NCBI GenBank assembly: GCA_021018815.1
Contig: JAITYX010000030.1
Span: 4,479,001 to 4,543,000 of the forward strand
Direction: 5' to 3'
DNA: 64,000 nt
DNA from: Talinum fruticosum
Lineage: Eukaryota > Streptophyta > Magnoliopsida > Caryophyllales > Talinaceae
This document shows positions 36,901 through 47,812 of the stretch, piece by piece. The notes beneath the pieces were generated by a model that saw only the letters and a list, made by a program, of their open reading frames with translations, was not told where the DNA came from and made no database searches. The number at the start of each line of letters is the position of its first letter. The stretch's first letter is position 1. The translations under genes and the position numbers were made by a program.

Positions 36901-39900
36901 AAAATCCGAAAACCCAACCTGAAACTGAACTCAACCCGAAGCTTGTTGACTAAAACTTGACTCAATCTGAACTTAATCCAATTCGAAACTAAACCAAATA
37001 ACCCGATTGCTAGACGTAAAGGGGTCTAATATAATTTATAAAATTTCTACATGCTTGTATAATTTATAAAAATTAATGAGCTTGTTGGAGGAGAAATCAT
37101 TTGGGAGAACTCACTGATACTCTACCATGGCCGTGAAATACTGACCATTCATTTTAGACTAAATGCTTAAAAATTTCAGAAAAGATGTCAAATCTGACTG
37201 ACCTATGTAGAGTACTTCATAACCACCAAAGGAGTGGTCTAGTGGGAGAAAACTCACATTCCAACAAGGAGGTGTGGGTTCAAATCCCACTAGAGGTATT
37301 GGAGGCAATTCCCTTTCCCATGTTCCACCTCCCTCCTCCATGTCTTCCCTCACCTAAGGTACATCTATGATATATGTGGCGTTAGGTGCGCTTGCTTACC
37401 ATTGTTAAAAAAAAAATGTAGAGAACTTCATTCTCCAAAACTAGTTTATCTGGTATTTTTAGGAACCTTTGCTTCCTCTATTATAAAGAGTTTCATATGA
37501 TGATTATGATGTTCACAATCTGGTTAATATCATGGTATTATGGTGATATATCATATAATGTTTTAAGGATTAATTGGGATCTTTTAAACTTGCTTTTGAT
37601 GCAATGCTTGATAAGGATCTTTTTCACATGTCAGGATCTGTTTGTTGAACTTTCATCTCATAATGTATCTAAGAAGGCTTGTCGATCTTCACCAATTAAA
37701 AGTTGCATAAAGTTTGGAGAAAGTTGGATGATTGCAGTTGATGTTTATTGTTGCCTGCCTTAATTATGGGGTTTTGCTATGATTTATTAAGACTACATAG
37801 TGGTCGTTAAATCAACAAAAATTATTACCGTCAACACCTGAACACCATTCATTGTTGTTCTCACTTTTGTAGCATCTCTCTCGATCCTCATGTAGGCAAC
37901 TTTATCCTTTCAAGTAGAGAGACCAATGCCGAATGCCAAATCATCACCTAAAACATTCAAAGAATTGTTTGTCATAGCATGGATTAGCCCTATGGTCATG
38001 TCATTCTTTATTAACTGCCCCCGAAGGGGGGCGTTGGGAGGGAAGCAAATAGAAGTAAACAACAAGCATACAAAAGCTGAACAAACACTCGGCAGGAGAA
38101 TTGTTAGGTTTTAGCTTGGTAATCATGATGGTGTCATGGTTATAGGTGAATACTTTTATCTCAAGGGTAATAATTGTTCATCATTTCTGCGCTGATCACT
38201 AACTTACTATTGTAGGTGATTGGGAATGTGAGGACTGTCCAGGCCTTTGTTGGAGAAGAAAGAGCAGTAAAGTCATATAAAACAGCTCTTCTGCAAACTC
38301 AGAAATATGGGAAGAAAGGAGAAATTGCCAAGGGCTTAGGTGTGGGATCTATACATGCTGTGCTGTTTCTTTCTTGGGCCTTGCTCGTGTGGTTTGCTAG
38401 TATCATCGTTCACAAGGGTATTGCTAATGGAGGAGAGTCTTTCTCCACTATGCTCAACGTTTTTATTGCTGGCCTGTAAGTCACTATACTTTCCATGATA
38501 TTTAACTTAATATTGACGTCAGGAAGTATGCAGATTTGCTACATATGTTATAATTTTCTATGTCTATTATATTCTACCCTTTTGTTTTCCTCTCCTACTA
38601 TGATCTTGGCTTTGCTGGCATTTGTTTGATCATGAGCTGTGGGCTTTTACGAGATTTGAATTAGTACTTAAATTGAACCAATTGAAGGCCTAGGAGTATG
38701 TATCTGTTATCTGGACATTGTGAAAGCAAATTATTCGCATTTTCAAGATGTTGCACATTGATCAATTGGCTCTGTACTGAAATTGCACGGCTAATATATC
38801 TAAGATTGTGGCCTTGTTTGCAATTAAATTCTCTATCAGCGGAGCATTGAGGCTGAATACGGGGCAAGAGCTAAGATTCTTAGACCAGACTGGTGGCATT
38901 TATCATTTATCGCAATGCCTCTGGTTATGAAATTTTTTGTAGGTGTTTGATAGGAAAAGAAAGGTCCTTTGCTGCATTAGATTGTTATTACAGCATGTAA
39001 GTGGATTTTTATTCTGTGCCACACATCGTGCTTTGGATTATGGTTACATTGCTTCTTGTTGGGTTTTTAAGCGCATAATTTCCGAAAATTATTACGAACG
39101 CGATAAAGTAAATAAATTGATACAAGAAGGGAATTTGAGAGAAAAATTATATTTCCACTATTTCAGGACAATATACAAACAACTCTCCCTATTTACAAGT
39201 GCTAATTACCATACGCTTATAAACAAACCCTTCCCACACCCCCTACCCGGATGTGTTTCCAAGCAACTAATTACTAGTTGATTCTTAAACTAACCTGCCC
39301 ACACTAAGACCCTCTTGGTATTTTTTCTGGTAGTGTAGACTCTGTTTCACCCTCCCGGTGGTGTGTGTCTCTCTCTCTCTCACACACACGGTGGTGTGTC
39401 TCTCTCACACACACTACCATTAACTTCTCCCTTCTGATTTATAGAGAAACTAATATAAGCTAGCAACCTAGCTTGCACCAAAGTCTACAATAGCTAGCCT
39501 TCTTCTTTTGACTTTCAAGGCCTTCCCATTAATGGCCATGGACTCTCAAATTTCTTCATCTATCCACCCACCCATTAACACCATTTTCTTCATGCAACAA
39601 TTTCACACCTTTGCTGCATATTGCCTTCAATTATTTCATTTTTGATTTCCTTTGAATTTTTTATCACCTATCCTAACACTTCTTGTTCATTTCATAACCT
39701 GGGTCACTTGGACAGAGAGTTCTGATTATCCTCTGAGGTCGGTGGCTGCCTATTTGCTATTTGATATAATAGATAGGGTAAAATTGCTCAAAATGAGCTC
39801 AAAATATACCTGATATGATACTCATGTCATTCTGCTTTGGATTGTCTTCAGTCATGTCATTTTCTTTGAATTATATTCGTATTATGTTGATTCATGTTCA

Positions 39901-42900
39901 TTTCATGACTTAGGTCACTGGGGCAGGGAGCTCCAGATATCTCTACATTTGTCCGAGCTAGAGTGGCTGCCTATCCAATATTTGATATGATAGAGAGGGA
40001 CAAAGTGAGCAAAACAAGCTCTAAAACAGGGCATAAACTAGACAAAGTGGACGGACATATCGAGTTCAAGAATGTATATTTTAGCTACCCATCTCGTCCT
40101 GAAGCAAAAATATTTAACAACCTCTGCTTGGATATCCCTGCTGGAAAGATCGTTGCCCTTGTAGGTGGAAGTGGTTCGGGCAAGAGTACTGTTATATCTT
40201 TGATTGAGCGCTTCTACGAACCACTCTCTGGGCAGGTGCATTTGGATGGAACAAATATTAGAGAGCTTGATCTAAAATGGCTAAGACAACAAATTGGTGT
40301 TGTCAACCAGGAGCCTGCACTCTTTGCGACAACTATTAGGGAGAATATCTTGTATGGAAAACATGATGCTACTCTTGATGAGATCACTCGTGCTGCCAAG
40401 CTGTCGGAGGCGTTTTCTTTCGTCAACAACCTGCCAGAGAGATATGAAACTCAGGTATTTACAGTGATCTATGCATGCTCTAGCAGATATTAAGATGACA
40501 AATTTTGGTGGTAAAGATTGTCTGTGAACTTGAGTTATTTAGATTACAGATATTTCTTTCTAGTAGCACATATAGCTAACTACTATTGATCCTGGCTTCT
40601 AAGGGAATTAATGTGGAAAGCTGATGTTTTCTGGTAAAACAAAATAGGTTTGCTTCTGCAAAACTATACATTAAAAGAAAAACATGTAGTTTGTATTCAT
40701 TTTCTTTGGAGCAACATGGTCAGGGCTAGTAGTGTAACTGTAAGTAGAATTGCAGGTGGGTGAGAGGGGGATACAGTTGTCCGGAGGCCAGAAGCAAAGG
40801 ATTGCTATAGCACGTGCAATAGTCAAGAATCCATCAATACTACTGCTAGATGAAGCTACCAGTGCACTTGATGCAGAGTGTGAGAAGAGTGTACAGGAGG
40901 CTATTGATCGTGTTATAGTAGGTCGAACTACAGTCGTTGTGGCTCACCGGCTTTCCACTGTAAGAAATGCGGACATTATAGTTGTTGTGCAAGGGGGACA
41001 GGTTGTTGAAACTGGCAACCATGATGAGCTAGTTTCTATACCAACGAGTGCTTATTCATCACTTCTTCGACTTCAAGAAGCAGCCTCCTTATCACAATTT
41101 CTTTCTCAGGGACCAACCATGGGACACCGTATGAGGTTCTTGTTCAACATCTGAAACAATATTTCATAATAGAAATCATATTTTTCAATCTTCTCATTCA
41201 GCCTCCTTTTGTTTGAATTATTACAGCCTAAAATATTCCCAAGAACTATCTCAGAGTACATCCAGTTTCTGTTCTGAAAAGGATTCTGTCACAGAAGAAA
41301 GGGCAATGCCTGTTCAAAAAGGGAAAAATGTCACTTGGAGAAGGCTTTTTTCAATGGTTGGGCCGGACTGGATGTATGGGGTCTTTGGTAGTATTTGTTG
41401 TTTCATGGCTGGAGCAGAAATGCCTCTTTTTGCTCTTGGAATCACGCAAGCTCTTGTGTCATTTTACATGGACTGGTATGTCACAAAGAAGGAAGTTAGA
41501 AAGATTGCTCTGCTATTTTGTGGGGGTGCTATAACATGCGTATTTATCTATGGTCTTGCTCACACCTGTTTTGGAATCATGGGAGAGAGACTTACACTCC
41601 GTGTGAGAGAGAAGATGTTCTCTGGTAAGCATCATTCTTACACTTCAGAATGTTACAGTTTATCTTGGACTTCATCAATTATTGTGCTGTGTTGATACTT
41701 GGTAATTCACTAGCACCAGATTACTTTATGGGAATGACCTAAAACCACACACAACTCAAGGCTCAAATGAGACAGCCTGAACCTAATCAACCAAAAAATT
41801 CCCATGTCAATATTAATACCATTTTCTTGACCAATCTATTGGATGGACTAGCTCTGGACTCAAACCTACCCGAACTTTCTGTGCTTCGATTTGCGAATTT
41901 GGATCAGAATACCAGATCTGTAGTCAATTTGAAAACAAGCATGCTTGTGAGGTCCAGCTCCATTGTTTTTTTTTTTTTGTGGGGGAGGGGGGAGGAGACT
42001 CTAGCTTAGTGAAATTGTAGAAGTACTTAAAGACTTGCATCAATATTGATTGCTATTGAACTTCATATTTACTGAAATACTAGTTATTTGATAGTCCTGT
42101 CTTAGTTTATATTTTAATTGCCCATAGAAATAACAAGTATGACAATCTTTATGATGAGAAATTGACATCTATATTGGATCAAAATTCCACCCAAAACGCA
42201 ATGTGGCCTCTGTATTTTCAGTTACTTCTGTTTCATTTTGGAATTTGGTTGAAGGACCTCCATTTACTTCTACAGCTATATTGAGCAACGAAATAGGATG
42301 GTTTGATGATTCAAGAAACTCCAGTTCAACCCTTTCATCACGTCTGGAGAGCGACGCGACTTTATTGAGAACTATTGTTGTTGATCACATAACAACTCTA
42401 CTTCTTAACTGCGGATTTATTATCACTGCGTTCATTATTGCCTTCATGTTTAACTGGAGATTAACTCTTGTTGTGCTATCAATGTATCCATTGATCACTA
42501 GTGGTCACATCAGTGAGGTCTCTTCTTCAAATCTTTTGGTCTTTTCATGTAATCAAGAAATAATGGAAGTACTTTTCACTTACTAGTTCTTGTTCCATTC
42601 TTATAGAAACTCTTTATGCAAGGATATGGTGGCAACTTGAGCAAGGCTTACCTCAGAGCGAGTATGCTTGCTGGCGAAGCTGTCAGCAATATTCGCACAG
42701 TTGCTGCATTCTGTGCAGAGGAAAAGGTTGTTGACTTGTACGCTCATGAGCTTATTGAGCCTGCAAAACGTTCATTTACACGTGGTCAGATTGCTGGAAT
42801 ATTCTATGGTGTCTCCCAATTCTTCATCTTTTCTTCTTATGGCCTCGTTTTGTGGTACATATTTCTTGATACAGCAAATGGTTTATTTTTTTGTCCCAAA

Positions 42901-44096
42901 AAAAGAATTTGATAATTGGGCTTGGTTCAACTGCATTGCAAAGTTCTATTTAATGATTAGCTGTGTTTAACTTCGACAGGTACGGAGCTTTTTTGGTGGA
43001 TAAGGGGATTTCTGGGTTTGAATCTGTCATGAAATCATTCATGGTTTTGATTGTAACGGCGGTAATTATGGGCGACACTTTAGCAATGGCTCCTGATATG
43101 CTTAAAGGAAGCCAAATGGTGGAATCGGTATTTGAGGTTATTGATAGAAAGACTGAGATGCAGGGGGACTCAGGGGAAGAACTGACCAATGTCCATGGGA
43201 TAATAGAGCTCCGTGGAGTTGAATTTAACTATCCATCAAGGCCAAACATACTAGTTTTTAAAGGGCTTAATCTAAAAGTTTCTGTAGGAGAAAGCATGGC
43301 TCTAGTGGGGCGGAGTGGCTCAGGCAAGAGTTCAGTCATTGCTCTTATACTCCGGTTTTACGATCCAACTTCTGGTAAAGTAATGGTTGATGGTACGTCT
43401 ATTTTTCCTTTCATGTTCTTTGTACTTGCTATTTGCATTTTTCATTGTTGGTTGGTTTTAACTCATAATCTTTGTGAGTAGCTAGTTCTAAGACACTCAC
43501 TTCAAGATTGTGTATTTATGAAACTAGATTTGTAATTTTTGTAGGGAAAGACATCAAGAAGCTGAAGCTCAAATCTCTCAGAAAGCATATAGGTTTAGTC
43601 CAACAAGAGCCTGCTCTCTTTGCAACATCCATATACGAGAACATCGTCTATGGCAAGGAAGGGGCCACTGAGTCGGAAGTAATCGAGGCAGCCAAGCTCG
43701 CCAATGCACACAGTTTCATAAGTGCCCTTCCGGAGGGATACAACACCAAGGTCGGGAGAGAGGGGTTCAACTTTCCGGGGCCAGAAGCAAAGAGTTACCA
43801 TAGCAAGGGCAATCCTGAAGAATCCGGCCATCTTGTTATTAGATGAAGCAACAAGTGCCCTAGATGTGGAGTCCGAGCATGTGGTCCAGCAGGCCCTTGA
43901 CCGGCTAATGAAGAACCGAACCACGGTTGTGGTGGCCCATCGGTTATCCACGATTAAAAATGCAGATCAAATATCGATAATCCAAGATGGGAAAATCATA
44001 GAACAAGGTACTCACACTAGCCTTGCTGAAAACAGGGATGGAGCATATTATAAGCTAATCAACTTACAGCAAAGGCAGAGCACTGACTATGACTAG
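33917..44096 (+). CDS. ABCB2: ABCB (P-glycoprotein-type) full ABC transporter, second tandem copy, two frameshifts
   Basis: Tandem paralogue of the gene at 18801. Exons: 33917-34174, 34644-34698, 34808-34983, 36319-36519, 38216-38475, 39914-40454, 40756-41135, 41227-41624, 42276-42517, 42607-42854, 42980-43392, 43545-44096; all phases equal those of the first copy. About 1,241 residues once two missing bases are allowed. First nucleotide domain: GGSGSGKS about 401-408, LSGGQ about 505-509. Second: GRSGSGKS about 1030-1037. The start is the ATG at 33917, because the codon aligned with the first copy's ATG is GTC at 33890. Two single-base losses in exon 12, in G runs at 43754-43756 and 43777-43780, put the second LSGGQ out of frame between them; afterwards [25 protein letters not shown] resumes. 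Everything else is intact. Either consensus errors or recent inactivation of the second ATP site. Confidence 0.94.
35829..36180. mobile_element. Possible hAT-like MITE remnant in intron 3
   Basis: Begins CGTTCGACAACAGCGTTTGG and is filled with AGTGTTT, AACGTTT and AACCGCTAA words as in hAT-derived MITEs. It explains most of the extra length of this intron over the first copy (1,335 against 162 bases). No matching right end was found. Confidence 0.35.
36715..37015. repeat. Degenerate AACCGA-type repeat in intron 4
   Basis: Contains AACCGGAACC, GACTCGAACCGAA and AACCCAACCTGAAAC words similar to the block at 28330-29085. Confidence 0.6.
37205..37431 (+). mobile_element. tRNA-derived SINE with target site duplication, in intron 4
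   Basis: The body is 37221-37415. It has an A box TGGTCTAGTGG at 37235-37245, a B box GGTTCAAATCC at 37277-37287, a tRNA-unrelated body and an A-rich tail of about ten bases. The flanks are direct repeats: ATGTAGAGTACTTCAT (37205-37220) and ATGTAGAGAACTTCAT (37416-37431), 15 of 16 identical. This is the complete signature of a SINE integrated by LINE-type target-primed reverse transcription. The same intron of the first ABCB copy is only 254 bases and has no such insert, so insertion followed the gene duplication. Confidence 0.9.
39684..39800 (+). pseudogene. Decayed duplicate of the start of ABCB exon 6, inside intron 5
   Basis: Segments such as GTGGCTGCCTAT, TTTGATATAATAGATAGGG and the preceding TTCATTTCATAACC match the intron end and first coding bases of exon 6 at about 39896-40025 (GTGGCTGCCTAT, TTTGATATGATAGAGAGGG, TTCATTTCATGACT). 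The acceptor AG has become GG and the frame is broken. A local duplication of the exon border with later decay explains it. Confidence 0.8.
41740..41965. repeat. Low-complexity repeat in intron 8 shared with the first ABCB copy
   Basis: Aligns with 24880-25075 through GAACCTAATCAACC, TCAATATTAAT and TGACCAATCTATTGGA. This shared intron sequence dates before the gene duplication. Confidence 0.5.
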
Positions 44097-45175
44097 AAAA
44101 GGCATCGAGATGTTACTAGGGGAACCTAGAGGGTCAATTTTGAGTTTAATCTAGCATTGCTTTGAAGATGCAAGGCTTTTAATTAGGAAAGCAGGAATAG
44201 CATCTGATTATGGGAGGATTTTTTTAATTTCATTTTTTAGAAGATGCCAAGAAGTTATGAGGTGCATTCAATTGGCTAACCTGGATCTAATTGTCTTTGG
44301 CTTATAATATTGTATGTATCATTCTTCTTGCTTCATTGAAGCAATAATATTGATTGAAAAAAAAATTCGAAAAATTGGTCTTTCTTTTTTATTTTAAACT
44401 CTGGACCAATCCTCGACCAACTCAACCACCACCAACCGTCACGGCCTGCCACTGTGAGGGACCGTCCACCCCACCACTAAACTCGAAAAATACAAGCAAC
44501 CTCGTTGGTGGAAGTCACTATTGCACAAAATTATTGCCTAGTCCTTCCCTACCTCTGCCGAACTCTAAAATTATGTGCATTTTTAGATTTGGGTTCACCG
44601 TTTCTAGAATGAGATGCATTTCTCTCAAAGTCGTCGTCAAATTTCGGGGGAATAATAGGGTCATTAGAATCGGCAATAACCTCCGGCGAAATTATATTAA
44701 AACAGCACCCGCCATATTTTCCCACCATTTTCACAGGCGTAAGATATGAATTTTTATTAGGATAACATGCACTTAATTGGTAGGAGTAGGAGAGTACTAC
44801 TACTACTGATAAAGGCAAATAAGAAAAACAAAGGGAATTTTGGTCATTTTAACACATGCAAATAAAAAAAACACATGTAAATTTGTTTGCTCAAATATTG
44901 ATGGATGTCTAATTTGTTTTTAATTTTCGTTGGTTTAAGAAACTATTGTTTAAAAATTCAGTAGACTAAAGAAAAAAATTCAGAAATGTGTAAAAAATTA
45001 AGAATTCTTATATTTGAAAACTTTTGCCTTGAATTGGTCAACTTGAAACTTATGTAGTGGATCTATAACCTCGTCTTCTTTCTTCTCAATACACGTCTCT
45101 CTCTCTCTCTCTCTCTCTCCCTCTCTCCCTCTCTCCCTCTCTCCCTCTCCTTACATCTTCCATTTTTGGCAGAGC
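44097..45175. other. Intergenic between the second ABCB gene and the decarboxylase gene
   Basis: 3' UTR-like sequence to about 44350 (AATAAT at about 44345), then AT-rich sequence with no recognised element. A CT-rich leader precedes the next start codon. Confidence 0.5.
45096..45150 (+). repeat. (CT)n-rich leader of the decarboxylase gene
   Basis: A CTCTCTCT run with CCCT interruptions ends 26 bases before the start codon. Pyrimidine runs are common in plant 5' leaders and core promoters. Confidence 0.8.
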
Positions 45176-47812
45176 ATGGAACCAAACAACGATAACTTCG
45201 AATGCGGGTCCTGCTTTCACAAAGTTCTGAAACCAGCATTGTACAATTCTCTGGGGCAAGGTGTATCGGAGCCGGTGGTATACAGCAGTGAAAATGAAGA
45301 GAGAAAGCCCACGGCCCCTCGGCGGGATAATGTACGCCAATCCTGCTTGAGCATTATGGAACCAGACGCTAATGACGAGTTCACTGGCGTTCATAAGGAG
45401 GCTTACATGGCCACTGTCTTTGCCCAATGCCGGGAGACTTGGTTTCAGAGTCTCAAGCACCAGCTAGGTACCTATTCATCATCGCCTACGTATATTCACT
45501 CTCCTCATTTTCCTATTTTTTATGAATTCATGGATTTCTAGGGTCTTTCACGCAAACTGAATAATTTGACCCTGTATCAAGCTTTTATTTCGACCATAAA
45601 CATTGATTTTTTAAAAGAGGTGTGTGGGTGTGTGAAGCTTAATGGGTGCTTTGGTCTTGGGAAAATTGCATTATGGGGCCAGGAACGGCGAGCACATGCG
45701 AGCTACATCGAGAATGGGCCGTGTAGGCCGAAGAAAACAAAAGGGGGCGAGGCAGGCCGTGTCAACTGGCACGGCCCGTTGCCAATTGTACCTTTTGGGC
45801 TGCCTCGATTTTTCGTCCGTTTCTTCCATTTTTTGTGTTTATTACTTGCTTAATGCATGTATTTACTAAGTTATGGCTATATAATGTAGTGTAATCCTAC
45901 ATTGTTGTATAAGAGTAGTGAGAGTTCAAGGTGTAAGAGCTTAATAGCTTGAGTGAAATTCCTTTTGATGAAATCTAGTACATTAGTTCATAGTTTTTTT
46001 CGGTTTGAGTTTTTAGGTTAAAAATCTTGTGTCCCATTTTGTTCTTTCTTTTTTTCCTGTTTTATTTGTTTAAGTGAGCTTCCCGATCCTAACAAGGTGT
46101 GGCAAAGGTGGTGGAAGTTCCTATTTCTTTGTGTGATAGTCTTTAGAAGAAGCAAATTTAATTCCTCCCGAGAAACCTTGAATAATTTGACACCGAGTTG
46201 GTACATGACAAACGAATGCTTTTCTCTATCAAAAACCTTATGACTTCTGAGCTAACTAACATATACAAGAGCAACATGCCTTGTTGTTTCAGGATATCAG
46301 CTTGACTATAATTTTGACTATGGCGCTCTGCGTGAGTTGCAGCCTTTTCCAATTAACAACTTTGGTGATCCATTTATGAAGAGCAATTATGGCGTTAACT
46401 CAAAGCAATTTGAAGTCGGGGTTCTAGACTGGTTTGCTCGCCTATGGGAAATCGATAACGATAGATACTGGGGATGCATTACAAATGGTGGTACTGAAGC
46501 AAATCTTCACACTATTTTTATGGGGTAATCTATATATGCACAGCTATATTGAGGCTTATAATTTGATAAATCAGTAGACTCTGCTTGAATAATTAACTGT
46601 GTAGGAGGGAGATTTTTCCTGATGGAATTTTGTATACCTCAAAAGAGTCGCACTACTCCGTGTTCAAAGCTGCAAAGATGCTGAGAATGAAGTGCATCAA
46701 CATTGAGACGCTAGTCACTGGAGAAATCAATTGTGTGGATTTTAGAGCCAAACTCGTCGAAAATAGAGAGAAACCAGCCATTGTCAATGTTAACATAGGT
46801 ACATCATTTGACATGTACGTCTTTTTAATGCATGTATATATGTCTAACTAGAAATTAATTTAGATTTCGATATAAAAATAATCCTCTTTCAATTCGTTCT
46901 TCATGAAGAGAAGGAATTCGATGACATAAACATTCAAACGGGTATAATACATGTCTCTTTTAACTAGTTAGCCTTTCTCTAACGAGAAAGCCTTGCAGGA
47001 ACCACATTTAAAGGAGCTGTTGACGATCTCGACCTTGTGATACAAACCCTTGAACAATGCGGCTTCTCCCGTGATCGATTCTATATCCATTGTGATGGAG
47101 CCCTATCGGGCCTTATACTACCATTTGTTAAACGAGTATATACTTTAAGCACGATACTCCGATCTGGTTATGTATCTAAACATAGCATTATAGCATCTCC
47201 AATTCCTAGCCATTTTGTGAGTTGTGACTGATTAGGTTTTATTGCAAACGGGCACCTCAAGTCACGTTCAAAAAGCCAATCGATAGTGCAAGTGTTTCTG
47301 GCCACAAATTGTTAGGATCTCCAATACCCTGTGGTATTTTAATAACAAGAATAGAGCACATCAATGCTCTCTCTAACGATGTGGAGTATATAGCTTCAAG
47401 GGACGTCACAATCTCATGTAGTAGGAACGGCCATACTCCCATGTTTCTATGGTACATCCTGAACAAGAAAGGCTACATTGGGCTCCAAAAAGACGTTCAG
47501 AACTGCCTCCACAACGCCGATTACCTCAAAGATCGGCTTAGAAATGCCGGAATTAGTGTCATGCTAAACGAGCTAAGCAACACTGTGGTGTTTGAGCGGC
47601 CTCCAGACGAAGAGTTTATTCGTCGATGGCAGTTGTCTTGTCAAGGGAATATGGCTCATGTTATCGTTATGTTCAGTGCCTCGAAAGAGAAGCTAGACGC
47701 TTTCCTTGACGAGCTAACTAAGAAGAGTTCAGCTTGGTTCAAGGAAGGAGCTCACCCTTGCGTTGCATCTGAGATAGGCTGCAGCAATTGTGTTTGCCTC
47801 CTACATATGTAA
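45176..47812 (+). CDS. SDC: Serine-decarboxylase-like group II PLP decarboxylase, acceptor lost at intron 4
   Basis: Serine decarboxylase makes ethanolamine from serine, the entry to choline and, in betaine plants, glycine betaine. Exons: 45176-45467, 46293-46524, 46605-46798, 46999-47135, 47252-47812 (TAA), total 471 residues, against about 480 in Arabidopsis SDC by memory. Family motifs: [31 protein letters not shown] (PLP-stacking His about 191), [27 protein letters not shown] (Asp about 272) and [15 protein letters not shown] with the Schiff-base Lys about 304 (codon 47306-47308). All are present. Two oddities: residues around the active site differ from usual plant SDC ([18 protein letters not shown]), and the base pair before exon 5 is GG (47250-47251) where AG is required; the nearest upstream AG (47234-47235) would bring a quick stop. 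The N-terminus is divergent. The family is firm; substrate and activity are open. Confidence 0.88.
45600..45990. repeat. GC-rich LTR-like insert in intron 1 of the decarboxylase gene
   Basis: A GC-rich patch (45640-45800, with GGGCCGTG and CACGGCCCG words) gives way to an AT-rich tail with TATATAATG. This composition shift differs from the surrounding intron and resembles a solo LTR. Edges were not found. Confidence 0.3.

Noticed and set aside
37231..37300. Possible tRNA gene
   Set aside because: A and B boxes are present, but no cloverleaf; the A tail and target duplication show a SINE.
45086..45460. 124-codon minus-strand open frame
   Set aside because: Antisense of decarboxylase exon 1 and its CT-rich leader.
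18801..47812. Biosynthetic gene cluster linking ABC transporters and the decarboxylase
   Set aside because: Only one enzyme gene sits next to the transporters, with no shared regulation or pathway visible; proximity alone is not enough.
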